Source of the DNA: Anaerolineales bacterium
GTDB taxonomy: Bacteria > Chloroflexota > Anaerolineae > 4572-78 > J111
DNA: 64,000 bases
Reading direction: 5' to 3'
NCBI GenBank assembly: GCA_015075185.1
Contig: JABTUW010000004.1
Coordinates: 992,001-1,056,000 of the forward strand
Program-made: the position numbers and the translations under genes
Shown here: one piece after another, positions 16,193-23,718 of the stretch
How positions within the stretch are numbered: position 1 is the first letter of the stretch
How the letters are laid out: every line of letters begins with the position of its first letter
Notes under the pieces: generated by a model
What the model saw: the letters and a program-made list of their open reading frames with translations, nothing else
Database searches by the model: none
What the model was told of the DNA's origin: nothing

Positions 16193-17610
16193 AACTGCAT
16201 TTTATTGAAGAACCAGAACTTGAATTTGGAAATGGCACACACGTTTGTCCAAGAGGTGGGATAAGTAAACATCAGGTTTATGATGTTAAAATGCCTGTAA
16301 GGAGAGAAAGGCTACTTGTTGGTGGGGTTGGCACTAATGAAAACCTATCGAAACTTGCGACATGGATAACAAGATGTACAAAGTTCATGCCTGCTCGCCT
16401 GGATGTAGCACAGCCCAATTTATATCCAAGTTTCTGCGGATTTAACAAAGACATTGGGTATAAAGCTGAATTAGTTCATGAAGATAGTATAACTCGTTAC
16501 CTAATGAATAGGGATGTTAGTAAAGTGCTTAGTGAAGACAATTGGAATCAAAGGGTAGAAATAGCAGTTGATTTGTACTACCGTCAAATTAAATTCTTAG
16601 CACAAAACAGACCTGTTGATGTCATTGTTTGTGTTATTCCCAACAAACTCTATGATGCAATTGCATCTAAACAGCCGAAATCTCTAGAAGAAAATATTGA
16701 AGATCAACCAGACGACGAACTGGAAATGAACTTTCGGCGCGCGTTAAAAGCGAAGACTATGCATCTTGGTAAGCCAATTCAATTAGTTCAGGAATTATCA
16801 CTGGAACCAGGTCCAAGGGGAAAATCCGATGATGCTGTACGTGCCTGGGATTTTTGCACTGCTCTATACTACAAGGCTAACCAAACAGTTCCTTGGCGGT
16901 TAGTCACAAATATTAATCGTCCTCAGGTATGCTTTGTTGGAATTGGTTTTTATAGAAGCCGCGATAAGAAAGTTTTACATACGAGTTTAGCTCAAATATT
17001 CGACGAATTGGGAAACAATGTCATTCTTAGAGGAACTCCTGTTGAAACAGATAAAGATAATCGTCGCCCTCATTTATCTGAAGAACAATCATATCAATTA
17101 CTATCACACGCCTTAAATGAATATGAAATAGCAATGGGAAGCCTTCCAGGTAGGTTAGTTATCCATAAATCATCAAATTTTAATCAAGCTGAATTATATG
17201 GTTTTCAGTCAGCAGCGAGTGATGTCAGGGTAGGAGTTACTGACTTTGTGACAATTCTTGATACCAATATACGGCTTTTACGACGCGGAAGCTATCCCCC
17301 TTATCGAGGAATGCACATTGAGCTTGATAGAGTGAATCACATACTTTATACGCGCGGTTCTGTCGATTATTATATGACCTATCCTGGCAAATACATTCCT
17401 CATCCTCTTGAGGTGCGAATCGTTGAATCTGAGGAATCTCCTCAAACAATTTGTCAAGAAATACTTGCCCTCACTAAAATGAACTGGAATAGTACGCAAT
17501 TTGATGGAAGATTGCCAATAACTATTGTCTGTGCCAGAAAAGTCGGAGAGATACTTAAATATTTGCCCTTGGATGAAAATCCCCAAATCAGCTACAGTTT
17601 TTATATGTAA
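16189..17610 (+). CDS. Short prokaryotic Argonaute (MID-PIWI), catalytically inactive
   Basis: 473 residues with only MID and PIWI regions. The MID part includes RPVDVIVCVIPNKLYDAI, LVQELSLEPGP, and AWDFCTALYYKANQTVPWRL. The PIWI part includes CFVGIGFYRSRDKKVLHTS, RLVIHKSSNFNQAELYGF, LLRRGSYPPYRG and the C-terminal NWNSTQFDGRLPITI preceding ARKVGEIL. The first catalytic Asp of the DEDX tetrad is replaced (GIG instead of GID) and no complete tetrad is visible. It should therefore bind guide and target rather than cut. Known short pAgos use the guide to trigger a partner effector, here the coupled SMEK/APAZ protein (ATGA overlap). The gene is AT-rich, which suggests horizontal acquisition. Confidence 0.9.
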   Translation: MKLHFIEEPELEFGNGTHVCPRGGISKHQVYDVKMPVRRERLLVGGVGTNENLSKLATWITRCTKFMPARLDVAQPNLYPSFCGFNKDIGYKAELVHEDSITRYLMNRDVSKVLSEDNWNQRVEIAVDLYYRQIKFLAQNRPVDVIVCVIPNKLYDAIASKQPKSLEENIEDQPDDELEMNFRRALKAKTMHLGKPIQLVQELSLEPGPRGKSDDAVRAWDFCTALYYKANQTVPWRLVTNINRPQVCFVGIGFYRSRDKKVLHTSLAQIFDELGNNVILRGTPVETDKDNRRPHLSEEQSYQLLSHALNEYEIAMGSLPGRLVIHKSSNFNQAELYGFQSAASDVRVGVTDFVTILDTNIRLLRRGSYPPYRGMHIELDRVNHILYTRGSVDYYMTYPGKYIPHPLEVRIVESEESPQTICQEILALTKMNWNSTQFDGRLPITIVCARKVGEILKYLPLDENPQISYSFYM

Positions 17611-17665
17611 TTTGAACTAAACGATTTTAAGAGCATAAAATTTGTCCCTTTTTAGTCAGCACAAC

Positions 17666-17794
17666 ACCTAACAAAGCCCATGCACACGAATTGCTGCTCT
17701 GCGTTTTTTAGGAATTGGTTCTGTCTGCGGTGTCACTTGGCATTGAATGTGACCTTGCTGGCCCGCAATCGTGTGATGGTCGGGCGTTAGCTGG
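17666..17794 (+). other. Integron attC-like recombination site
   Basis: The element starts with ACCTAAC (RYYYAAC type) at 17666-17672 and ends with GTTAGCT (close to GTTRRRY) at 17786-17792. Its ends are imperfectly complementary: TAACAAAGCCC with GGGCGTTA, and CACACGAATTG with CAATCGTGTG. Total length is about 129 bp, similar to the long attC sites of the Vibrio type. It lies 56 nt after the Argonaute stop in the orientation expected for the 3' end of a gene cassette. No integrase gene is in the window. Confidence 0.6.
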
Positions 17795-17847
17795 AAATAA
17801 AAATTATGGTGTATCACAAGGTAGTGGAGTATCCTGAATGAGGCGTT

Positions 17848-18267
17848 ATGAGTCAGACAAGCATCAACCAGACTTTGGTTACTGAAATCGAACAACTTTT
17901 GCCCCCTGAAATTACCACCGCGCTGACCGATTTCCAGCGCCAACTCCTCGACCTGTTCCCCGGCGAAATCGAGCAAATCATCCTCTACGGTTCTTATGCC
18001 ACCGGCCAGGCCACATCCGACTCTGATGTGGATGTGCTGGTGGTCGTTCCCTGGCGCGACCCGACTCATTCACAAGATTACTACCTCGGTGGCCCTGGTG
18101 ACCCTCGCTGGCAGCAAATTGTTGATTTGGCAATGGACGTGCTGATTGCGCACGGCCCTTACATTTCCGCTTTGGTTGTAGGTGAAACCTTGTTTAATAG
18201 CAACTGGTCCGTGGCCGAGGCAGCCAAACGAGAAGGCAAAATTCTATGGCAGAAGCCGCTAACCTGA
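17848..18267 (+). CDS. Minimal nucleotidyltransferase (MNT) of a HEPN/MNT pair
   Basis: 139 residues with the nucleotidyltransferase signature YGSYATGQATSDSDVDVLVV: Gly48-Ser49, then Asp60 and Asp62 as metal ligands. Proteins of this kind (COG1708 type) form toxin-antitoxin pairs with HEPN proteins and can adenylylate them. GAGG lies just upstream of the ATG. It overlaps the HEPN gene by 22 nt. GC content is intermediate, unlike the AT-rich Argonaute operon, so the two units may have separate origins. Confidence 0.88.
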   Translation: MSQTSINQTLVTEIEQLLPPEITTALTDFQRQLLDLFPGEIEQIILYGSYATGQATSDSDVDVLVVVPWRDPTHSQDYYLGGPGDPRWQQIVDLAMDVLIAHGPYISALVVGETLFNSNWSVAEAAKREGKILWQKPLT

Positions 18268-18653
18268 AAGACCCGCAAACGTGGCTCGAAGTAGCTGAAA
18301 TCAAGTTAGAAAATGCACGTCAAATCTTCAATCTTGGTTTATATGACGATGCTATTTCGCGGCTCTATTATGCTATGTTTTATGCAGCCAAAGCAGCCTT
18401 ACTAATCGAAGGTTTGGATTTGCGCAAACACTCATCGGCGGTGACAAAGTTTCGGGAGCTTTTTGTGCTCACCGGTCGCGTCGAGGCTGAATATCTGCGC
18501 TACCTGGAACGCAGCGACTACGCTCCCTTCATACCCACCAGTCACGCCGATGCCAAAGAAATGCTCGCTACAGCAGAAACCTTTATTGCTAAAATGAAAG
18601 AAGTCGTTAAGAATTATCCGCGCTCGGCTTCTTTGGAAAATGAATCTCCTTAA
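18246..18653 (+). CDS. HEPN domain protein (COG1895/UPF0332 type)
   Basis: 135 residues, all-helical. LYDDAISRLYYAMFYAAKAAL, KHSSAVTKFRELFV and a C-terminal SDYAPF segment match the COG1895 branch of HEPN proteins. I do not see an unambiguous RX4-6H ribonuclease motif, so whether it is an active toxin is open. In paired systems the MNT protein neutralises the HEPN protein. The final codons (from about 18636) run into a fragment derived from another gene, so its native C-terminus may have been altered. Confidence 0.85.
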   Translation: MAEAANLKDPQTWLEVAEIKLENARQIFNLGLYDDAISRLYYAMFYAAKAALLIEGLDLRKHSSAVTKFRELFVLTGRVEAEYLRYLERSDYAPFIPTSHADAKEMLATAETFIAKMKEVVKNYPRSASLENESP

Positions 18654-18709
18654 ACGCCACTGCCTGCTCTTGCAGCGGCGCCTCAATCGCCATACGCTCG
18701 ATGCTATAG
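18636..18709 (-). pseudogene. Duplicated 3' fragment of the TIM-barrel (Tm-1-like) gene
   Basis: This stretch is about 85% identical by eye to 19201-19273, the 3' end of the TIM-barrel gene at 19179-20036, in the same orientation. On the minus strand it still reads SIERMAIEAPLQEQAVAFK. No start or remaining barrel is present. It overlaps the end of the HEPN gene. It is best seen as a relic left by insertion or recombination at this locus. Confidence 0.75.
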
Positions 18710-18752
18710 GAACTAGCGGTCATAGGCTTTGCGGCTGAAAGCGAGAGATGTT

Positions 18753-18991
18753 ATGGAGTATGATAAAGACAGAGTGGATGAAATGGTCCGGCCCTGCTCT
18801 ATCTCACCAGCTCTCACGATAAATATGGTACCAGGGCATGGAAGGGTCTGGATTGGGGAGTGCTGGACAGGTTATACCAAAAAGGATACATTGGCGATCC
18901 AAAGGGAAAATCCGCGTCAATGGTTGTGACTGAAGCAGGGGCAAAACTTTCAAAAGAGTTATTTTTCAAGCATTTTGGCGCAAAAGAATAA
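18753..18991 (+). pseudogene. DUF6429-like gene with a frameshift
   Basis: The frame opens as MEYDKDRVDEMV and then breaks near 18788. One nucleotide appears to be missing, because the next frame continues as LLYLTSSHDKYGTRAWKGLD, then GVLDRLYQKGYIGDPKGKS and VVTEAGAKLSKELFFKHFG, ending at a TAA at 18989-18991. The reconstructed protein is about 79 residues and matches what I know of DUF6429, whose function is unknown. A sequencing error could also explain the shift. Confidence 0.65.
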
Positions 18992-19030
18992 AGCACTATG
19001 TTTGCACTTTTCACAACCGGCCAAAATTTG

Positions 19031-19121
19031 CACGCAGATGACGCGGATTCCACCGATTTGCGCTGATTCTTTCTAAATTTCTCTGCGCAAATCTGCGTTT
19101 CTCTGCGTTTATCAGCGTTCT
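19031..19121. repeat. Intergenic inverted repeat rich in CGCAGAT/TCTGCG words
   Basis: A perfect 9-bp inner stem, GATTTGCGC (19055-19063) with GCGCAAATC (19085-19093), is flanked by further complementary ACGCAGA/TCTGCGT words. It lies in the gap between the DUF6429 relic and the 3' end of the TIM-barrel gene. Confidence 0.65.
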
Positions 19122-19178
19122 ATTTAAAAAATTACAAAGATAGTGATAAAGCAGCGCACCTATCTGCATAAGTTTTAT

Positions 19179-20036
19179 CTACCCACGTTGGACTCCCTGA
19201 GAAAAATAAATCCCCTTAAACGCCGCCGCCCGCTCTTGCAGCGGGACCTCAATGGCCATGCGCTCGATGCTGGAGCCGAGCTGCACCCCGTGGCAGCCGG
19301 TATGGTCGAGCATGTACTGGGCATCCTCCGGGTTGACCAAGGCCGCCCCATGAGCCAATAAAATGACGTCCGGCTTGATTTTCTGGGCCAGGTCATAATG
19401 GGCCTGGCTGCGGGCGGCCATTTCTTCCATGGAACTGCCGGCGGCATAGCCGGTCGAGCCGCCGCGGGTAATCCCGGCGTGAAAGATAAAGATGTCCGGG
19501 GCCGCTTCGGCCATCAGCTTTTCGGCGTCAACCTCGTTGAAGGCGTAGCCAATGGTCAGCATGTCCAGCTCGCGGGCCAGGTTGAGCATGTCAATTTCCA
19601 GTTGGTAGCCCAGGCCGGTCGCTTCCAGGGTGCGCCGAAATTCGCCGTCGAACCAGGCCACAGTGGGGAAGTTATGCACCCCGGAAAAGCCAATCCGGCG
19701 GCAGTCTTCCAGGAACAGGCGCATGTCGCGCAGCACATCCACCCCGTTCAGCCCGGCGATGACCGGGACTTCTTTGACCTGCGGCAGCACCTCGCGCCGG
19801 CCCATCTGAAAGACCATCTCGTTGGCGTCGGCCATGGGCAGCATCCCGGCCAGCGAGCCGTACCCCTGCATGCGAAAATAGCCGGTGTTGTAAACACCCA
19901 GGATATCCACCCCGCCGCGCTCGATGAACTTGGCGGCAATCCCGTTGCCCGCCCCGGTCATGACCAGGGGCTTGCCCCGCTTGATCTCAGCCCACAAGCG
20001 GTCTAGAAACTCTTGACGTGTGTAACGTTTTGCCAT
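19179..20036 (-). CDS. TIM-barrel protein, phosphoenolpyruvate hydrolase-like (Tm-1 C-terminal half)
   Basis: 285 residues. The N-terminal MAKRYTRQEFLDRLWAEIKR is followed by PLVMTGAGNGIAAKFIERGG, VPVIAGLNGVD, SGVHNFPTVAWFDG, FIFHAGITRGGSTGY and GVQLGSSIERMA. This is the pattern of the PEP-hydrolase-like barrel that forms the second half of plant Tm-1. Its enzymatic role is not established. The frame extends to 20072, but the ATG at 20036 follows GAGG. It is read after the UPF0261 gene at 20279-21505; in plants the two are one protein. Confidence 0.87.
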   Translation of the reverse strand: MAKRYTRQEFLDRLWAEIKRGKPLVMTGAGNGIAAKFIERGGVDILGVYNTGYFRMQGYGSLAGMLPMADANEMVFQMGRREVLPQVKEVPVIAGLNGVDVLRDMRLFLEDCRRIGFSGVHNFPTVAWFDGEFRRTLEATGLGYQLEIDMLNLARELDMLTIGYAFNEVDAEKLMAEAAPDIFIFHAGITRGGSTGYAAGSSMEEMAARSQAHYDLAQKIKPDVILLAHGAALVNPEDAQYMLDHTGCHGVQLGSSIERMAIEVPLQERAAAFKGIYFSQGVQRG

Positions 20037-20062
20037 TTTTAACCTCGTATAAATAGATCTAT

Positions 20063-20118
20063 AGATAAACACGGATGAACCCAGATTCCTTATGTTTATA
20101 CTTCATCTGTGTCTATCT
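20063..20118. repeat. Intergenic hairpin with 17-nt arms
   Basis: Arms 20063-20079 and 20102-20118 pair at 15 of 17 positions (AGATAAACACGGATGAA type). The element lies between the two Tm-1-like genes. Confidence 0.7.
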
Positions 20119-20154
20119 GTACGCTACGCAGTCTATGGACTCCTCTGAAAGTAG

Positions 20155-20270
20155 CCTCACCCCCAACCCCTCGCTCTGCCCTCCCTATGGTCGTCCCAAT
20201 GGGAGAGGGGAGTCGCGCCAGCGACGGGGTGAGGGCTTTTTCGTCGCTGGTGGCGAAGCCAGGGCTTCGT
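20155..20270 (+). repeat. Dispersed palindromic repeat, copy 1
   Basis: It starts CCTCACCCCCAACCCCTC, includes GGGAGAGGGGAGTCGCGCC and AGCGACGGGGTGAGGGC, and ends near GAAGCCAGGGCTTCG. Copy 2 lies in inverted orientation at 57297-57391. Copy 1 carries about 24 extra bases in its centre. Both copies sit between genes of one transcription unit. Confidence 0.85.
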
Positions 20271-20278
20271 GAACACTC

Positions 20279-21505
20279 CTATTGTTTTTGCTTTGCCTCA
20301 ATCAACGAGATCAACAACTCCACCGCTTCAGTGGCGAAAACCGGGTCCTCGATGTGAGTGTCGCGCTCGATGACGCGGATGTTGGGCGGCAGGCCGGCTT
20401 TCAACTCGGCCACAAAGGCCGCGTCCGCTTCAGGATCGTAGAAGCCCTCCCCTTTGACCGCATAACTATCGTAGCCAGCCGTGGGGATCATGAAGACGGC
20501 GTCGGTCTGGGTGTGCTGGAGGCGGCGGGCGACTTCGCGGCCCACTTCGGCCATTTCTTCCTTATTTAAACGGACATCGGTGATTTGGGAGCTGTGGGCA
20601 ATCAGGGTGCGATCCCGGTATGGGGCCGGGACGGTTTCCGGTTCATTAAAGACCAGCACCTCGATGGCGCCGGGGCAGAGCACCTGCGGCAGGCCCAGCT
20701 TCCCGGCGACCGTCAAGCGCTCCGGACCGCCCGCCAGCAGGGCATGGTACATTTCGTTGGAGACTTCAATGGTCGAATAATCGAGGACCGCCCCGATGAC
20801 CCCTTCTTTCATCAGTTGTTCCATCGCCCGCCCACCGGGGCCAATCGCGTGGAAAACGATGGTTTCATAACCGGCCGCTTCGAGGAGTTCGATGGCTTTC
20901 ATCGCACCTTGAGTGGTGATGCCAACGGTAGTTACCCCGACCAGCGGCTTATCGCCCTGTTCCAGCTTGACCTCGACCGCAGCCATGCCACAAACTGCCC
21001 CGGCCGCGTTGGCCAGAACCTTGCGGCTAACCGGGTTGAGACCCAGAATGTCGGTCACCGAGAACATCATGGTCAGGTCTTTGATGTCCACCCAGGGCGC
21101 CACATTGCCGGAAGCCATCGTCGAAACCATCACCTTGGGAAAACCGTAAGGCAGAGCGCGCATGACCCGGGTGCTGAGGGTTGTCCCCTGGGTGCCACCC
21201 ATGGCCACAATACCGTGGGCTTGACCAGAAGCGGCCAATTGGCTCACGATTTTGGTGGCTCCGGCGGCCATCACCGGCGCGGCGACTTCCCGCGTTGGGT
21301 TAGCCAACAGATTGACCAGGGGGACACCCCCCGCCGCGGCCACTTGCTCGCGCGTTATATCGGCCTGAGTGGCCGGCGCGCCGACCACACCGGTGTCAAT
21401 CACCAAGGCCCTATCCCCCAACTTTTCGATCTGCTCGCGCAGATAGTGGGCCTCGCGGCCTTTGGTATCGAGCGTCGCCAAAACGACAATTGTTTTCCCA
21501 CTCAT
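20279..21505 (-). CDS. Tm-1-like ATP-binding protein (UPF0261)
   Basis: 408 residues. The opening TIVVLATLDTKGREAHYLRE, VIDTGVVGAPATQADITRE, HGIVAMGGTQGTTLSTRVM and PYGFPKVMVSTMASGNVAPW match the UPF0261/Tm-1 N-terminal family, a two-domain ATP-binding fold. Tomato Tm-1 protein inhibits a viral replicase; the bacterial role is unknown. It is the upstream partner of the separate TIM-barrel gene. The nearby YgeY-type hydrolase is divergent. Confidence 0.9.
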   Translation of the reverse strand: MSGKTIVVLATLDTKGREAHYLREQIEKLGDRALVIDTGVVGAPATQADITREQVAAAGGVPLVNLLANPTREVAAPVMAAGATKIVSQLAASGQAHGIVAMGGTQGTTLSTRVMRALPYGFPKVMVSTMASGNVAPWVDIKDLTMMFSVTDILGLNPVSRKVLANAAGAVCGMAAVEVKLEQGDKPLVGVTTVGITTQGAMKAIELLEAAGYETIVFHAIGPGGRAMEQLMKEGVIGAVLDYSTIEVSNEMYHALLAGGPERLTVAGKLGLPQVLCPGAIEVLVFNEPETVPAPYRDRTLIAHSSQITDVRLNKEEMAEVGREVARRLQHTQTDAVFMIPTAGYDSYAVKGEGFYDPEADAAFVAELKAGLPPNIRVIERDTHIEDPVFATEAVELLISLIEAKQKQ

Positions 21506-21600
21506 GCTAACCTTACCTCCTTGTAGGGTTTCTGATTGTATGCTATGGGCCTCCCAATTTTACACCCCAGCCGCCTGACTTGCAATAGACATCGGGATTA

Positions 21601-21685
21601 AGGTGACAGGCACTTACCGGGCCAAGAATTGGGCCTGTTCGAACAAAAAGGCCCCTGTATTAGTGTAGAAAAGTGCCTGTCACCT
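21601..21685. repeat. REP-like palindrome with GGTGACAGGCAC arms
   Basis: Perfect 15-bp arms, AGGTGACAGGCACTT (21601-21615) and AAGTGCCTGTCACCT (21671-21685), enclose an inner GGGCC/GGCCC stem. The arm sequence is of the kind seen in dispersed REP elements linked to REP-associated transposases; none is present here. Confidence 0.8.
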
Positions 21686-21797
21686 GGTTTTTTTCCGATA
21701 GAGTCTAATGCAAAAAAGGTCTTTTCAGGCAAATTCGTCCAAATAAAAAAGACGTTGTATGATAGGGCTACAAGACTACCTTGTGGAGGAGGCTTTT

Positions 21798-22955
21798 ATG
21801 CCTATCAATTTTGACGCTCTGACCGCCTTGCTGCAAGCCATGGTTCGTCTGCACACCCCGCCCGGCGAGGAAAAACCGCTGATCGAACTACTGGCCGGCG
21901 AGATGCGCCGTCTGGGCTTTGACCGGGTCTGGGTCAATGCCGAGGGCAGCCTGATCGGGCTGCTCGAGGGAGCGCAGCCCGGCCCAACTTTGTTACTTGA
22001 TACCCACGGCGATACAGTCGGCGTAGCGCCGGGAGTGCCCTGGCAGCACGACCCGTTTGGCGCGGACATCGAGGGCAGCCGCATGTACGGGCGCGGCACG
22101 TCGGACATGAAAGGTGCGCTGGCGGCCATGATTTTCGCGGCTCTGGCCGCCGAGCGGAGCCGCCTGGCCGGACGGGTCGCCATCAGCGTGACGGTTATGG
22201 AGGAAGTTCTGGAGGGCATCGCTCTAAAAACAGTGATGGACGAGGTCAAACCCGATTTTGTCGTCATCGGCGAGTCAACCGAATTGAACCTGAACCACGG
22301 CGGGCGCGGTCGGGCCGAAATTCACCTGGAAACGATTGGCCGGCCAGCGCACTCGTCGTCGCCGCACCTGGGCCTGAACGCAGTCCACCTGATGCTGCCG
22401 GCGGTGCAGGCACTCAAAGACCTCTCACTGCCCACCGACCCGCTCCTCGGCCCGGCCATCCTGGCCCTGACCGACATCATCTCCGACCCTTACCCCGGCT
22501 ACTCCGTTGTCCCCAGCCGCTGCCGGGTGACGTATGATCGCCGCTTGCTGGCCGGGGAGACGAGGGAGAGCGTGCTTGGCGCAATCCAGCAGCTCCCGGA
22601 ACTGGCCGGGGTGAAGGTGACCATCGCCCAAGGCGAGCACACCACTTACACCGGGGCCACGCTCCGCCATGAAAAATTTTTCCCGGCCTGGAAATTTGCG
22701 CCCAACCATCCCTTTGTCGAGACTGCTCTGGCCGGTCTGCGCGCCGCCGGGCTGAATCCGGGCCTGGGGGCTTACCGTTTTTGCACCAATGCGGCTTACA
22801 GCGCCGGCATGGCCGGCGTGCCGACCATCGGTTTTGGGCCGTCATCTGAAGGGCATGCCCACGTGGTTGACGAGCATATTGAGCTTGAGCAGTTATTTAG
22901 CGCGGCGCGCGGCTATCTGGGTATCATCGAGAGCATCCTTAAAGCAATGTCATGA
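21798..22955 (+). CDS. M20 family metallohydrolase, YgeY-like
   Basis: 385 residues. The metal-binding pattern is complete: LLLDTHGDTVG (His and Asp), MYGRGTSDMKGALAAM, VTVMEEVLEG (Glu pair), VIGESTE, and the C-terminal GHAHVVDEHIE. The sequence style resembles the YgeY group, which is often near selenium-dependent molybdenum hydroxylases. Members cleave amide bonds of amino acid or ureido derivatives. The start is set by GGAGGAGG ahead of the ATG at 21798; the longer frame from 21759 has no such site. Confidence 0.88.
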   Translation: MPINFDALTALLQAMVRLHTPPGEEKPLIELLAGEMRRLGFDRVWVNAEGSLIGLLEGAQPGPTLLLDTHGDTVGVAPGVPWQHDPFGADIEGSRMYGRGTSDMKGALAAMIFAALAAERSRLAGRVAISVTVMEEVLEGIALKTVMDEVKPDFVVIGESTELNLNHGGRGRAEIHLETIGRPAHSSSPHLGLNAVHLMLPAVQALKDLSLPTDPLLGPAILALTDIISDPYPGYSVVPSRCRVTYDRRLLAGETRESVLGAIQQLPELAGVKVTIAQGEHTTYTGATLRHEKFFPAWKFAPNHPFVETALAGLRAAGLNPGLGAYRFCTNAAYSAGMAGVPTIGFGPSSEGHAHVVDEHIELEQLFSAARGYLGIIESILKAMS

Positions 22956-23113
22956 TACCTTGACAATTTCTTCAACTCTCTAACTGTTTTCTGGTAAAGT
23001 TCAAGTCAGATTCAAATATAAAGTTGTTAATATGAGGGAAAGTGATGTATTATTAGCCCCGGGAATTATCTTTGCTCATTAATAATCACTCATTGTAGGC
23101 AAGGCAACTGGCC

Positions 23114-23635
23114 ATGGTTAAGTGTCAATTTTGTCAAACAGTCCACGTAGATAATACGATCTTTTGCAGCGAATGCGGCTACTATATGCTGGAAAATACC
23201 GGCCGTGAAACCGACCCCCTGGACACTCTTGAGGTGCGTGATGAGGAGGAAAAGCCGGTTAGTCACTCTGACCCGTCAGCCGCCATACAGCGGGCTGGCG
23301 AGTCGCTGGCTATTCGGCTAAAAATTGGCTCCAGGCAGCGTGAAGTGGAAATGCCCCTGAATGTGATTACTCACCTGGGGCGAGTTGATGCGGCGGCCAG
23401 TGTCTTTCCAGAGGTGGACCTGAGCGATGACAGCGAGGCTGCCCTGGGAGTGTCTCGCCGCCATGCCCGCATCCTCAAACAGGGCGGGATGGTGGTGGTC
23501 GAGGACATGGGCAGCATCAACGGCACGTTTATCAACGGCAAACGGCTTGACCCCTATCTCCCCGAAATCCTCAGCGACGGCGATATTCTCCAACTCGGCA
23601 AACTCAAAATAGAAGTTAAGATTCGTAAAAGATAA
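23114..23635 (+). CDS. Zinc-ribbon FHA domain protein
   Basis: 173 residues. An N-terminal C4 zinc ribbon (Cys4, Cys7, Cys18, Cys21) leads through an acidic linker to an FHA domain. The FHA motifs are VITHLGR, VSRRHARI and EDMGSINGTFINGKRL. FHA domains bind phosphothreonine, so this is a likely target or adaptor of a Ser/Thr kinase such as the PASTA kinase at 30-32 kb. No secretion signal is seen. Confidence 0.9.
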   Translation: MVKCQFCQTVHVDNTIFCSECGYYMLENTGRETDPLDTLEVRDEEEKPVSHSDPSAAIQRAGESLAIRLKIGSRQREVEMPLNVITHLGRVDAAASVFPEVDLSDDSEAALGVSRRHARILKQGGMVVVEDMGSINGTFINGKRLDPYLPEILSDGDILQLGKLKIEVKIRKR

Positions 23636-23680
23636 AACCCCTCCCAACCTCTCCTGGTTCGCTCTGTTCCAGCGAAAGTT

Positions 23681-23718
23681 ATGTCAAAGTTTGACATTCT
23701 TGCTGAAACGGTTAAGAT
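23681..23718 (+). promoter_or_regulatory. Promoter with a 17-bp palindromic operator ahead of the xylose genes
   Basis: TTGACA (23691-23696) and TAAGAT (23713-23718) are 16 nt apart. The perfect palindrome ATGTCAAA-G-TTTGACAT (23681-23697) covers the -35 box, which suits repression. The predicted transcript has a leader of about 280 nt (23725-24007) before xylA. I see no known riboswitch or gene in it. Confidence 0.65.

Noticed and set aside
16189-17610. Argonaute as an active slicer
   Set aside because: The first catalytic Asp is replaced by Gly in the GIG segment and a full DEDX set cannot be found; the length also fits the short, inactive class.
18729-18929. Intact 66-residue protein
   Set aside because: Its second half makes no sense, whereas shifting frame by one base restores a DUF6429-like protein.
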